From Anaerolineae bacterium (GTDB taxonomy: Bacteria > Chloroflexota > Anaerolineae > B4-G1 > SLSP01), in the NCBI GenBank assembly GCA_021107605.1, contig JAIOSN010000080.1, positions 1 to 12,926 of the forward strand: a DNA stretch of 12,926 nucleotides, written 5' to 3'. Shown piece after piece: positions 12,791-12,926 of the stretch. A program made the position numbers and the translations under genes. Every line of letters starts with the position of its first letter. The stretch's first letter is position 1. The notes under the pieces were generated by a model, which saw only the letters and a program-made list of their open reading frames with translations, ran no database searches and was not told the DNA's origin.

Positions 12791-12811
12791 AAGTTGAAGG
12801 TTGCAAGTTAA
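12770..12811 (+). repeat. Heptamer tandem array over the phosphoesterase 3' end
   Basis: Six units run in phase: GTGTTAA, GAGTTGA, AGGTTAG, AAGTTGA, AGGTTGC, AAGTTAA. This is the same family as 4976-5031 and the reverse of 643-670. The third unit provides the TAG stop (12788-12790). Confidence 0.75.
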
Positions 12812-12926
12812 GTCTACTGAAAAAACTTATTTTTTTCTTAGCGGCGAGCCCACTTTTGTCAGCCAGGGTAGCAATTTACTCAATGGAGTGAGGAATGCGT
12901 GGATTGGAAGAGAACGTTTAGCAGAA
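12812..12926. other. Trailing non-coding sequence
   Basis: A weak stem, AAGTT (12805-12809) with AACTT (12824-12828), followed by a T-run (12830-12836), might act as a poor terminator for the LCP/phosphoesterase pair. CTTAGCGG (12837-12844) repeats the word at 1698-1705. The ATG at 12896 meets a stop after eight codons. No gene is seen before the window ends. Confidence 0.4.

Noticed and set aside
12896..12922. Start of a new gene at the right edge
   Set aside because: The ATG at 12896 reaches a TAG after eight codons.

Overview
The window looks like a piece of a moderately GC-rich bacterial chromosome. Chloroflexota (Anaerolineae-like) is my best guess, from gene style, the LCP plus Tat-exported phosphoesterase pair and the dense dispersed repeats, but no marker gene fixes the taxonomy. 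I see no rRNA, tRNA, CRISPR array, transposase or phage gene.

Layout. Bases 1-749 hold no credible gene and are packed with dispersed repeats and hairpins. Then come four plus-strand genes: exodeoxyribonuclease III (750-1541), a two-membrane-segment SPFH/slipin protein (1803-2741), a cytoplasmic S9 prolyl-oligopeptidase-type peptidase (2981-4996) and a HAD phosphatase (5144-5800). Bases 5801-6252 are a second repeat-rich gap carrying the same repeat families as the left edge. The minus strand then carries a large GH13 alpha-amylase-family protein (6253-9756), preceded by an unrecognised 35-residue membrane protein (9807-9914) that probably shares its transcript. A divergent control region (9915-10251) separates these from a plus-strand pair that overlaps by 8 bases: an LCP (LytR-CpsA-Psr) cell-envelope protein and a Tat-exported metallophosphoesterase (11861-12790).

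How the genes relate. The first four plus-strand genes each have their own ribosome binding site, and no pathway obviously joins them (DNA repair, membrane-domain protein, peptide turnover, phosphatase). The amylase and the small membrane protein look like one transcription unit with a strong terminator. The LCP and phosphoesterase genes look translationally coupled and probably both act at the cell envelope.

The unusual content is mostly non-coding. (1) Two repeat families, one with a conserved three-stem fold and a compensatory base change, recur together at two loci. (2) Degenerate 7-base and 8-base tandem arrays run into the 3' ends of three genes and supply their stop codons. (3) A 141-base MITE-like element with 15-base inverted ends and a 10-base flanking direct repeat sits in the leader of the small-protein/amylase unit. 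(4) Four intergenic promoters share an extended -10 motif. Two gene starts were moved inward from the longest open frame (amylase to 9756, LCP to 10252) on ribosome-binding-site and promoter evidence.
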